Below are positions 51,401 to 61,046 of a DNA stretch of 64,000 nt, piece by piece; within the stretch, counting starts at the first letter, position 1; the number at the start of each line of letters is the position of its first letter. Below the pieces are notes generated by a model. The model saw only the letters and a program-made list of their open reading frames with translations. It did no database searches and was not told the DNA's origin. This DNA is from Candidatus Altimarinota bacterium (GTDB lineage: Bacteria; Patescibacteriota; Gracilibacteria; UBA4473): assembly GCA_023143095.1 (NCBI GenBank), contig JAGLIF010000006.1, positions 1-64,000 on the forward strand, in the 5' to 3' direction. A program made the translations under genes and the position numbers.

Positions 51401-54040
51401 ATGAACGACGAAAATACTGAAAACAACGACCTAAATCAACCAGAAGAAAACTCTGAAAATAATACACCCGATCCATTAAAAAAAGATACTGAAAACCAAG
51501 AATCTTCTTCAGAAGAAACAACGGAAGAAGTTGAAATTTTGGAAAATCCATTATTTTTTTCGCCAGATGAAAAAAATATTTTTTCTAGAGCTCTCATTCC
51601 AGAAATGGAAGAAAGTTATTTGAGCTATGCTATGTCGGTTATTGTTTCTCGAGCATTACCAGATGTTCGAGACGGACTGAAACCTGTACATCGACGAATC
51701 TTGTATGCTATGCATGAAATAGGTCTTCGTGCTGGGTCTAAGTATCGAAAATCAGCCAATGTTGTAGGAGCCGTACTTGGTAAATATCATCCTCATGGTG
51801 ATACTGCAGTTTATGATTCTATGGTACGAATGGCTCAAGAATTTTCATTGCGATACCCATTGGTTGATGGTCAAGGTAACTTCGGATCTATAGATGGAGA
51901 TAATGCTGCAGCAATGCGTTATACGGAAGCCAAAATGACTCGTATTTCCGAACTTTTGCTAGAAGATCTTGAAAAAGATACCGTTGATTTTCGCCCCAAT
52001 TACGATGCCAGTACACAGGAACCTAGTGTTATGCCTTCGGTTATCCCTCAATTACTTCTCAATGGAACAATGGGGATTGCTGTTGGAATGGCAACAAATA
52101 TTCCGCCACATAATATGGATGAGATTATAGATGCCACAGTAAGTTTGTTGAAGAATCCTGAAATGACCATTGATGATCTTTTAACATTTATCAAAGGTCC
52201 TGATTTCCCAACAGGAGCAGAAATCTATGATGGTGGTGCTGTAAAAGAAATGTATCACACTGGGCGTGGAGGAATTATAATGCGATCAAAAACGCATACT
52301 GAAGAAATGAAAGGTGGAAAAACAGCTATCATTGTGACTGAGATTCCTTATCAAGTAAATAAATCTGATCTTGTTTTGAAAATTGCCGACCTTGTTCGAG
52401 ACAAAAAAATTGTTGGCATCACGGACTTAAGAGATGAATCTTCCAGAGAAGGAATTCGTATTGTAATTGAGTTAAAAAAAGATGCTTTTCCGAAAAAAAT
52501 ACTCAATCAACTCTTTAAAAATACTACACTGCAGAAAAGTTTTAATCTCAATATGATTGCATTAGTGGATGGCATTCATCCAAAACTACTCAATCTAAAA
52601 GAAGTGCTTTCTCACTTCTTGGATCATCGTTTTGAGGTGGTTGTGCGAAAAACTAAATTTGAACTTCGAGCCGCAGAGGCTCGTGCACATATTTTAGAAG
52701 GACTTAAAATTGCGTTAGATCATATTGATGAGGTCATTGAAATAATTAAAAAATCTGAAACAAAAGAAATTGCTGGAGAAGCACTTCAAAAACGATTCGG
52801 TCTTTCTGAAAAACAAACTAAAGCGATTTTGGAAATGCGACTCCAAACTCTAGCTGGACTTGAACGAAAGAAAATCGAAAACGAGCTAGCAGAAAAACTC
52901 AAGCTTATCGAACTTCTCAAATCTATCTTAGCCTCACGAGAAAAACAATCTGACATTATCGAAGAAGGACTTATAAGGGCCAAAGAAAAATTTGGAGATA
53001 AACGACGCACCAAAGTAAATCCTCATGGTCTTGGTAAATTTAATGCCAAAGACACGATTCCTGACGAAGAAATGTTAGTAGTATTAACCGAAGAAAACTA
53101 TATAAAACGAATGAAACCCGATGTTTTCCGTACACAAAAACGAGGCGGAAAAGGTGTTGTTGGCGCTAAAACAAAAGAGGAAGATATTATTGCGAAATCC
53201 GTATTTGGAACAAATCATAACGACCTACTTTTCTTTACCAGTCTCGGACGAGTTTTTGCACTCCCTATGTACGAAATGCCAGAAGCCTCTCGCATCGCCA
53301 AAGGAACTCCAATTGTAAATCTGTTACAACTGCAATCAAACGAGAAAGTAACTGAAATTTTAAATCTTAGCCGAAGTGAAGGGAAATTTATCTTTATGGG
53401 TACCACTGGCGGAACCGTGAAAAAAACTTCTCTCGACCAATTCCAAAATATTCGAAGAAGCGGACTTATCGCCTGTGGTGTACGACTAGGAGAAGCTCTC
53501 CACTGGGCAAAGGTCTCTTCGGGAGAAGATGATGTCTTCTTGATAACACGAGAAGGGAAATCTATTCGATTTTCAGAAAAAGATGTTCGAGTTATGGGAC
53601 GAACCGCATCTGGAGTACGAGGAATTCGACTCAAAGGAAAAGACGAAGTCGTAGAAATCGATATACTGAGAGATCCAGAAGCAAAACTTCTCGTAGTGAT
53701 GGAAAACGGATTAGGAAAAATGTCTCCTGTTTCGGAATACCGAAACCAATCTCGAGGCGGAACTGGAGTTAAAGTTTCAAATATTACCAAAAAAACTGGA
53801 AAAGTAGCAGGCGCACGAGTGATTGACTCTTCAATGGAAGGAGACTTGCTAATCGTTACTAAAAACGGTCAAACAATACGAACTCCACTCGTTGGAATAA
53901 AAACATCCAGAAGAGCCACTCAAGGCGTTATTTTAATGAAGTCGAAGAAAGATCTCGTGGCTTCTATCTCAATCATCAATCATACAGAAAAAACTGAAGA
54001 AACTAATCAGCCAACTCTTTCGAAAGAAAAAGAAGAATAG
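51401..54040 (+). CDS. gyrA: DNA gyrase subunit A
   Basis: The breakage-reunion subunit of DNA gyrase. An acidic, low-complexity N-terminus (about 60 residues, Asn/Glu-rich) precedes the conserved [19 protein letters not shown]. The quinolone-resistance region is in [18 protein letters not shown], and the catalytic Tyr lies in MRYTEAKM near residue 174. The C-terminal beta-pinwheel begins with the GyrA box QKRGGKG near residue 581, which distinguishes it from ParC. At 879 residues it is normal. gyrB is not in the window. Confidence 0.97.
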   Translation: MNDENTENNDLNQPEENSENNTPDPLKKDTENQESSSEETTEEVEILENPLFFSPDEKNIFSRALIPEMEESYLSYAMSVIVSRALPDVRDGLKPVHRRILYAMHEIGLRAGSKYRKSANVVGAVLGKYHPHGDTAVYDSMVRMAQEFSLRYPLVDGQGNFGSIDGDNAAAMRYTEAKMTRISELLLEDLEKDTVDFRPNYDASTQEPSVMPSVIPQLLLNGTMGIAVGMATNIPPHNMDEIIDATVSLLKNPEMTIDDLLTFIKGPDFPTGAEIYDGGAVKEMYHTGRGGIIMRSKTHTEEMKGGKTAIIVTEIPYQVNKSDLVLKIADLVRDKKIVGITDLRDESSREGIRIVIELKKDAFPKKILNQLFKNTTLQKSFNLNMIALVDGIHPKLLNLKEVLSHFLDHRFEVVVRKTKFELRAAEARAHILEGLKIALDHIDEVIEIIKKSETKEIAGEALQKRFGLSEKQTKAILEMRLQTLAGLERKKIENELAEKLKLIELLKSILASREKQSDIIEEGLIRAKEKFGDKRRTKVNPHGLGKFNAKDTIPDEEMLVVLTEENYIKRMKPDVFRTQKRGGKGVVGAKTKEEDIIAKSVFGTNHNDLLFFTSLGRVFALPMYEMPEASRIAKGTPIVNLLQLQSNEKVTEILNLSRSEGKFIFMGTTGGTVKKTSLDQFQNIRRSGLIACGVRLGEALHWAKVSSGEDDVFLITREGKSIRFSEKDVRVMGRTASGVRGIRLKGKDEVVEIDILRDPEAKLLVVMENGLGKMSPVSEYRNQSRGGTGVKVSNITKKTGKVAGARVIDSSMEGDLLIVTKNGQTIRTPLVGIKTSRRATQGVILMKSKKDLVASISIINHTEKTEETNQPTLSKEKEE

Positions 54041-54067
54041 TGTCTTGTAAGAAAACTTAGAATAGTA

Positions 54068-55123
54068 TTGATGAAAGAAATTAAAGTTCACCTTTCCACA
54101 CAAGAAAAAGCTTATAATATTGAATTCCCAAAGGACTTTAATTCTCTTGACGAACGACTTTTAAAACAAATATCTGGACGCAATTTTCTGCTGGTAACTG
54201 ATGAAAATGTTTTTGAAAAAAGCCCTTTTTTTAACTCCAAAGTCCGATCTTTTCAAAGTCCAACACTGTTAAAAAACATACTAGTACTCCCTCCAGGAGA
54301 AATTTATAAAACTTGGGAAACCGTTGAGAAGATTTTGAACAAAGCTTTTGAATTAAATCTAGATCGAACAGCAGTTTTTATCGTTATTGGTGGCGGTATT
54401 TATGGAGATCTCGTAGGATTTGCAGCTTCTATTTTTATGCGAGGAGTGCCTTTCGTTCAAGTGCCAACTTCATTACTCGCTATGGTCGATTCTTCTGTAG
54501 GAGGAAAAACAGGATATAACTGCACACAAGGCAAAAACCTTATCGGTGCATTTCACCAACCAGAAACTGTACTGTGTTGTTCAAAGTTTCTAGAAACCCT
54601 TCCTCTTGAAGAAGTAAAAAATGGAATCGCTGAAATGGTAAAACACGGCATCTTGACTGATTCTTCACATTTTGAAAATTTAGAAAAATTATCAAAAACT
54701 CATCTCAAAGATGGCGATTGTACAGAATTGTTCAAACTTGTTCCTGATTCTATCACAATCAAAAAACAAATCGTAGAACAAGACGAAAAAGAATCTGGTA
54801 TTCGAGGACACTTAAACCTTGGACATACCTTTGGACATGCCGTCGAACATCTTTCCAACTTCGAAATCCCTCATGGAAGAGCCATAGCAATCGGTACAGT
54901 TATGGCAACTCAGTATGCAGCAGAAAGAAAACTTTGTGATTGGGATCTCGTGGATCGTATTGAAAATATCTTTAATCAATTTGATATCGATTTAGTGTGT
55001 GATTTTTCGGAAAAAGAAATTTTCAAAGCCATGGAGCATGACAAAAAGAAAAAAGACGGAAAAATCCGCCTAATTTTACCTAAAAAGATTGGAAAAGTGG
55101 AATATTTTGAGATGGAAAATTAG
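54068..55123 (+). CDS. aroB: 3-Dehydroquinate synthase
   Basis: Second enzyme of the shikimate pathway, an NAD- and zinc-dependent cyclase. GGGIYGDLVGFAASIFMRG, VPTSLLAMVDSSVGGKTGYN, KNLIGAFHQP and the zinc-binding NLGHTFGHAVEH are all visible. At 351 residues it is typical. It follows gyrA by 27 bp. No other shikimate gene is present here. Related sugar-phosphate cyclases (such as 2-deoxy-scyllo-inosose synthase) share the fold, but the motif set favours AroB. Confidence 0.92.
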   Translation: MMKEIKVHLSTQEKAYNIEFPKDFNSLDERLLKQISGRNFLLVTDENVFEKSPFFNSKVRSFQSPTLLKNILVLPPGEIYKTWETVEKILNKAFELNLDRTAVFIVIGGGIYGDLVGFAASIFMRGVPFVQVPTSLLAMVDSSVGGKTGYNCTQGKNLIGAFHQPETVLCCSKFLETLPLEEVKNGIAEMVKHGILTDSSHFENLEKLSKTHLKDGDCTELFKLVPDSITIKKQIVEQDEKESGIRGHLNLGHTFGHAVEHLSNFEIPHGRAIAIGTVMATQYAAERKLCDWDLVDRIENIFNQFDIDLVCDFSEKEIFKAMEHDKKKKDGKIRLILPKKIGKVEYFEMEN

Positions 55124-55188
55124 TCTAAAAAAAAGAAAAATCTTTTTATTTTTCTATCCATTTTAACTTTCACATATACTAAAACCAT

Positions 55189-55341
55189 ATGGCTTCTTCA
55201 TGGCTCATAGAACAATTTTTCGAACACCTCCGAAACCAAGTTTCTTTCCAATCATGTAATGATTATAATCATTATTATAATCATGATTTAAATAGGTACA
55301 TAAAATCATCAAAAAACAGGAAAATAATTGTCTTCCCGTAA
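55189..55341 (+). CDS. Possible small ORF of 50 codons
   Basis: MASSWLIEQFFEHLRNQVSF, then an Asn/Tyr-rich stretch encoded by an AT palindrome (18-bp perfect palindrome at 55257-55274), ending in Family A repeat sequence. Only the first ~23 residues look protein-like; it could be the remnant of a larger gene. Weak support. Confidence 0.2.
   Translation: MASSWLIEQFFEHLRNQVSFQSCNDYNHYYNHDLNRYIKSSKNRKIIVFP
55250..55289. repeat. Nested AT-rich palindrome between aroB and 16S rRNA
   Basis: TAATGATTATAATCATTA (55257-55274) is a perfect 18-nt palindrome, and AATCATG (55250) with CATGATT (55283) gives an outer arm. It lies between convergent aroB and rrs and could stop transcription from either side, though no long T-run follows. 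Confidence 0.45.
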
Positions 55342-55700
55342 AAATAATGTCTTCCTGTAAAAAAATTGTCTTCCCGTTCTTGAAACGGGATCTACAATAT
55401 TTTGTGTTTCTCTTTTCTATGAAGTCAGATGTCTTTCCTCATCCCTGCGAAGACAGAGATCCATGTATTGTCTTCCCGTTCTTGAAACGGGATCTACGAT
55501 ATTTTGTGTTTCTCTTTTCTATGAAGTCAAATGTCTTTCCTCATCCCTGCGAAGGCAGGGATCCATGTATTGTCTTCCCGTTCTTGAAACGGGATCTACA
55601 ATATTTTATGTTTCTCTTTTCTATGAAGTCAGATGTCTTTCCTCATCCCTGCGAAGGCAGGGATCCTGAAACAAGTTCAGGACGACTGTTTTTATCATAG
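55327..55700. repeat. Family A units and a 102-bp tandem repeat (three copies)
   Basis: After two short Family A units come three head-to-tail copies of a 102-bp unit starting at 55367, 55469 and 55571. Each has a Family A core (hairpin CCCGTT-CTTGA-AACGGG), a link containing TTTCTCTTTTCTATGAAGTC, and a Family B palindrome (CCCTGCGAAGGCAGGG). Copies differ by a few bases. A Family C unit (CCTGAA/TTCAGG) closes the block near 55670-55690. Because 102 is a multiple of three, a false ORF with three 34-residue repeats runs through it. Confidence 0.85.
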
Positions 55701-55855
55701 ATTTCTATATCAATACACAAAAAGACTCTCTTTCATCTCGGACGCCGACCAAAAAGGAATTTACACTTGAGAAAAATCAACTTAAATTCTCAACTTTCTT
55801 GCTCCTCTTTCCTTACGGAAAAGTTAAAAAATGGAGCGTACCTTTGAGCCTCTGG
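55701..55855. other. Downstream flank of 16S rRNA
   Basis: Sequence beyond the 16S 3' end, transcribed on the minus strand. It holds a hairpin CTTTCC/GGAAAAG at about 55806-55823. No 23S, 5S or tRNA gene is recognised between the 16S gene and aroB. Confidence 0.5.
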
Positions 55856-57342
<1,487 letters not shown>

Positions 57343-57812
57343 GAAAAGCTTGTAGTCAATAGTATTGACTAGTGGCTAAATTAAATGATTAACCCTTGGA
57401 TAAATCCAAAGATTAAATTTTTTTGAATAAACGTTGATTTGAAATTATTTTAATTGCATTGCAATTTTTTATTGTTGCGTCCGAAATGAAAAAGAGCTTT
57501 TTAACTCCTCTCGAAAGAAGAGCCGGCGGAATTTATCAAAGTGCCCATACCTTGTCAATCTTTTTTTACTCTTTTTCTAATATAATTCATGGTGCCAATC
57601 AAAACCTTGAAACACTCAATCCCATGAACATCTATACAAAATTCTTTTCTTAATCTTTGATTTCCCGATTCTTAAAAATTGGCACACACACCTCTTTATA
57701 TTTAACTATAATATAAAATGCACCAAGATTGAGAATCTTCAAATTATTCCAATCTTTCCTGTTTTTTAAAAAAGTACTTGCTCCTCTTTTTTTTTCTTCT
57801 AAACTTCTACAG
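57343..57812. other. 16S leader and divergent intergenic region
   Basis: 470 bp between rrs and the FtsL-like gene. It contains the rRNA leader and promoter on the minus strand and AT-rich sequence before 57813. Open frames here (for example 57459-57653) have no protein-like features. No tRNA was recognised. Confidence 0.5.
57530..57558 (-). promoter_or_regulatory. Predicted 16S rRNA promoter
   Basis: On the minus strand, TTGACA (57558-57553), 17 bp, TAAATT (57535-57530), about 190 bp upstream of the 16S 5' end. The leader between holds only AT-rich sequence and a small inverted repeat (TTGGATAAATCCAA, about 57397-57410). Confidence 0.6.
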
Positions 57813-58145
57813 ATGATTTATAAAATTCGAAAAAAGAGATTTCATCTCTCTCTAATCGCAGAGCAAACGCGAAAAGCACTTTTCTTTCTTCTCTCTTTTT
57901 GTGCTGTATCTCTTTTTATCATACATTTATTCTTGATGAATCATCTTTCTATGCGTGGTTATATATTGACTAAAGAAACACAAACAAATCAACAATTAAT
58001 GCTAGAAAATGAACAATTAGATGCTTATATTGCCAAAATACAAACACAAGAGTTTTTAACAAAAATAGAAGCAAAAAAACCTCTTGTTTTTAAGTCTTCT
58101 CAAAGATTTGTGGTTGTTCCTATCCGATTTACTGCTAAAAAATAA
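57813..58145 (+). CDS. FtsL/DivIC-like small bitopic membrane protein
   Basis: A 110-residue protein. A basic cytoplasmic N-terminus is followed by a single membrane helix (about residues 22-42, KALFFLLSFCAVSLFIIHLF) and a ~45-residue heptad-like segment (TQTNQQLMLENEQLDAYIAKI). This is the topology and size of the division proteins FtsL and DivIC, but sequence alone cannot tell them apart. The start is the ATG at 57813; the frame is open to a TTG at 57729, which would add a T-rich hydrophobic extension that does not look natural. Confidence 0.5.
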   Translation: MIYKIRKKRFHLSLIAEQTRKALFFLLSFCAVSLFIIHLFLMNHLSMRGYILTKETQTNQQLMLENEQLDAYIAKIQTQEFLTKIEAKKPLVFKSSQRFVVVPIRFTAKK

Positions 58146-58233
58146 AAATAGCAAAGCTACAAATCAATTTTATACAAAGAAATTAACTTTTAATTAATTA
58201 CTATCTTTTGGAAAAACTTCAACCTCAAGTATA

Positions 58234-58261
58234 TTGAGAAATCCTGAGTTTTCCTTATAAT
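58234..58261 (+). promoter_or_regulatory. Predicted upstream clpC promoter
   Basis: TTGAGA (58234-58239), 16 bp, TATAAT (58256-58261), about 90 bp before the clpC start and upstream of the CIRCE operator, so a transcript from it would carry CIRCE in its leader. Confidence 0.55.
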
Positions 58262-58296
58262 GAAAGGAATTTTTATTATTAGGTAAAAATCAGTCC

Positions 58297-58323
58297 TTGA
58301 CACTCGATACTAAGGAGTGCTAA
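58297..58323 (+). promoter_or_regulatory. CIRCE operator (HrcA binding site)
   Basis: TTGACACTC (58297-58305), 9-nt spacer, GAGTGCTAA (58315-58323), against the consensus TTAGCACTC-N9-GAGTGCTAA: the right arm is perfect and the left has two changes that create a TTGACA -35 box. This strongly implies HrcA repression of clpC and heat-shock induction. hrcA itself is not in the window. Confidence 0.85.
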
Positions 58324-58352
58324 AAATTAATAGCTTTTATTCAAACTTAAAA

Positions 58353-60971
58353 ATGAAACCACCTTTTGACTCTTTCACAAATTTTGCCAAAAATGCCATT
58401 ATCCTCGCTCAAGAGGAAATGGAAAAATTGGGAGAAAAACAAATACAATCACAACATCTCTTACTCGGTATTCTACGACAACCAAAAGCGATTGGCGGAT
58501 CAATTCTTCGCGGTTTTGGAGTTAACTATGAAAACGCTTTTCGTATTGCCGAAGAAATAAAGAATCCTGAAAACGAAGAAATAGATGAAAATGAAGCAGA
58601 AATCAACATCCTTTCAAGTTTTGCGCAAAAGGCGATTGAATCTGCTACTAAAAAAGCTTTTGAATTAGGACATCCTCTTGTTGATTCTGAACATATTTTA
58701 TTTGCACTTATGCAACAAAAAAATTCTGGAGCTGTTCATGTCTTAGAAGATATGATAATTCAACCCGAACAAGTTTTAGATTTACTAAATACGGAATTCA
58801 AAAAAAATTCTGGAAAAACACCTGCAACTAATTCTACAGCGCCTTCTTCCGGACAAATGGATCTACTCATTGAGAGTCTTCAGGGAGTCCTAGTCGGTAT
58901 TTTTGGTCAAAAAAATGGTGGCGGTGGACAAATTCCAGGAGCAAATAGTTTTGATCCCCCTTCCATAGACCAAGATCAACCTCGAACTTCTCGGAAGAAA
59001 AAACTAGCACTTGATTATTTTTGTACTGATTTCACAGAATTAGCCCTTTCAGGAAAACTTGAAAAAATTATTGGTCGAAAAAAAGAAATCAATCGATGTA
59101 TTCAAATTTTATGTCGAAAAACAAAAAATAATCCTATTTTACTCGGTTCTCCAGGAGTAGGAAAAACAGCCATTGCAGAAGGAATAGCACAAAAAATTAC
59201 GGAAGGACAAGTACCTGATCCTCTTTTAGATAAACGAATTTTGTCTCTTTCTATGGCAAATCTTGTGGCAGGAACAAAGTATCGTGGAGAATTTGAAGAT
59301 CGTCTCAAACGCATTATCGATGAAGCTTCTGATGCAGAAAATGAAGTTATTCTTTTTATTGATGAACTTCACACAATCGTTGGCGCAGGTTCTGCTGAAG
59401 GAACTCTGGATGCAGCAAATATATTAAAACCTGCACTTTCTCGTGGTCTTATCCAAGTTATTGGTGCCACTACTTTTGATGAACATCAAAAATATATTGA
59501 AAAAGATGCCGCATTGGTACGAAGATTTCAATCAGTAGATATTCCTGAACCCAGTCTTGAAGAAGCAGTAGAAATTCTAAAGGGAGTTCGACCTCATTAT
59601 GAAAATTTTCATAGCGTTAAAATTACAGATGAAGCGATTGAATCCGCAGTAAAACTTTCTCATCGATATATTACGGATCGATTCCTTCCCGATAAAGCCT
59701 TTGATCTCCTTGATGAAGCTTGTGCTTCAAAATCTATTTCCAATAGAAAAAATAGAAAAGAAATTCGAGAACTGCGAGCTAAAATATCATCAACCCAAAA
59801 GAAAAAAGAAAGCGCAGTTGTTTCGCAAAACTATCAAAAGGCCAATGAATTACATGTTAAAGAACAAGTTCTAGAAGACGCTATTTTGAAACTCAAGCAA
59901 GCAAAAATAGAACCAAAACATATCAAAAAAATTGATGAGTCCATGATCGCTAAAGTCGTTGAACAAATGACTGGTATTCCGACCACAACGCTCTTGGATT
60001 CTGAATTAAAAATGTTGCAATTGCTTGAAAAAACTTTATCAACGAAAATCGTAGGACAAGATCAAGCTATCTCTCAAATTTCAAAAGCAATCCGTCGAGC
60101 CCGAGTTGGACTTCAAAATCCAAATCGTCCACTCGGAGCATTTATGTTTCTAGGACCAACAGGTGTAGGAAAAACCGAACTTGTAAAACAGTTGGCTCAA
60201 GAAATTTATCATGATGAAAAAGCTTTGATTAAAATTGATATGTCCGAGTTTTCTTCTGGACACACCTCTTCTCGACTTGTAGGCACCACTGCCGGATATA
60301 TCGGTCATGAAAACGGCGGAGAACTCACAGAAAAAATACGGAAAAAACCACATTCTATCGTTCTTTTTGATGAGATTGAAAAAGCTCATAAGGATATACA
60401 CAACATGCTTTTGCAGATTTTAGAAGATGGAATATTAACTGATGGAAAAGGTCGAAAAATTAATTTTAAAAATACTGTTTTAATTCTTACTTCTAATCTT
60501 GGTGCACAACGATTTCAACAAACAGCCAATTCCATCGGATTTACAGATACGCAAAAAGATTTAGCTGAACACGAACATGAATTTGATACCATTCAAGACG
60601 AGGTACTCAAAGACCTTAAGAAAAACTTTTCTCCTGAATTTGTAAATCGTCTGGATTCAATGATTGTTTTTCGACCTCTTAATCGAAATTCAATTAAAAA
60701 AATTGTAAAACTTAAAATTTTAGAATTTCAAGAACGACTCAGTGAAAAAAATATTGTACTAAAAATTGGCGGATCAACTGTCAACACCTTATCCAAAGCA
60801 GCCTACAATCCAGAATTTGGAGCTCGTGAAGTTCGTCGAGTTTTGTCTGACCATCTTGAGTCTCCTCTTGTTGAGGCATTGGTTTCTGGCGAGATTTCAC
60901 AAAACTCTGTCGTCCTTGTTTCTTATGACAATAAAAAGAAAATTTGCATATTCTCTTCACAAAAGGCGTAA
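58353..60971 (+). CDS. clpC: ClpC-type AAA+ unfoldase
   Basis: An 872-residue HSP100 ATPase that unfolds proteins for ClpP or for refolding. Two Clp-N repeats occupy residues ~1-145, with a Gly/Ser-rich linker to about 205. AAA-1 has Walker A GSPGVGKT near 264 and GATTFDEHQKYIEKD. A UVR-like middle segment lies near 480-515 (KKKESAVVSQNYQKANELH), and AAA-2 has GPTGVGKT near 600. The UVR-like segment and a short middle domain favour ClpC over ClpB. The true start is the ATG at 58353; earlier codons (58317) lie inside the CIRCE operator. A terminator follows directly. Confidence 0.92.
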   Translation: MKPPFDSFTNFAKNAIILAQEEMEKLGEKQIQSQHLLLGILRQPKAIGGSILRGFGVNYENAFRIAEEIKNPENEEIDENEAEINILSSFAQKAIESATKKAFELGHPLVDSEHILFALMQQKNSGAVHVLEDMIIQPEQVLDLLNTEFKKNSGKTPATNSTAPSSGQMDLLIESLQGVLVGIFGQKNGGGGQIPGANSFDPPSIDQDQPRTSRKKKLALDYFCTDFTELALSGKLEKIIGRKKEINRCIQILCRKTKNNPILLGSPGVGKTAIAEGIAQKITEGQVPDPLLDKRILSLSMANLVAGTKYRGEFEDRLKRIIDEASDAENEVILFIDELHTIVGAGSAEGTLDAANILKPALSRGLIQVIGATTFDEHQKYIEKDAALVRRFQSVDIPEPSLEEAVEILKGVRPHYENFHSVKITDEAIESAVKLSHRYITDRFLPDKAFDLLDEACASKSISNRKNRKEIRELRAKISSTQKKKESAVVSQNYQKANELHVKEQVLEDAILKLKQAKIEPKHIKKIDESMIAKVVEQMTGIPTTTLLDSELKMLQLLEKTLSTKIVGQDQAISQISKAIRRARVGLQNPNRPLGAFMFLGPTGVGKTELVKQLAQEIYHDEKALIKIDMSEFSSGHTSSRLVGTTAGYIGHENGGELTEKIRKKPHSIVLFDEIEKAHKDIHNMLLQILEDGILTDGKGRKINFKNTVLILTSNLGAQRFQQTANSIGFTDTQKDLAEHEHEFDTIQDEVLKDLKKNFSPEFVNRLDSMIVFRPLNRNSIKKIVKLKILEFQERLSEKNIVLKIGGSTVNTLSKAAYNPEFGAREVRRVLSDHLESPLVEALVSGEISQNSVVLVSYDNKKKICIFSSQKA

Positions 60972-60983
60972 GGAAACGGACAA

Positions 60984-61010
60984 GAAAGCGAGCCTTGCTC
61001 GCTTTTTTTT
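60984..61010 (+). terminator. Rho-independent terminator after clpC
   Basis: GCGAGC (60987-60992), CTT loop, GCTCGC (60996-61001), flanked by AAA/TTT pairs and followed by a T-run. It is the clearest intrinsic terminator in the window and isolates clpC from the next gene. Confidence 0.9.
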
Positions 61011-61046
61011 ATTTTTTTGTTATAATTACACAAATGGGAAATTAAT

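Noticed and set aside
54068-55123. aroB as a 2-deoxy-scyllo-inosose synthase for an aminoglycoside-like sugar
   Set aside because: The glycan locus made this tempting, but the motif set and length fit ordinary 3-dehydroquinate synthase and no partner aminotransferase is nearby.
55347-55700. A 117-codon plus-strand ORF with three 34-residue repeats
   Set aside because: It is the translation of the 102-bp DNA tandem repeat. The repeat is made of intergenic palindromes seen elsewhere in all orientations, so no protein is supported.
57729-57812. TTG start for the FtsL-like protein
   Set aside because: The extension is T-rich, uncharacteristic and unnecessary. The ATG at 57813 gives the expected short basic N-terminus.
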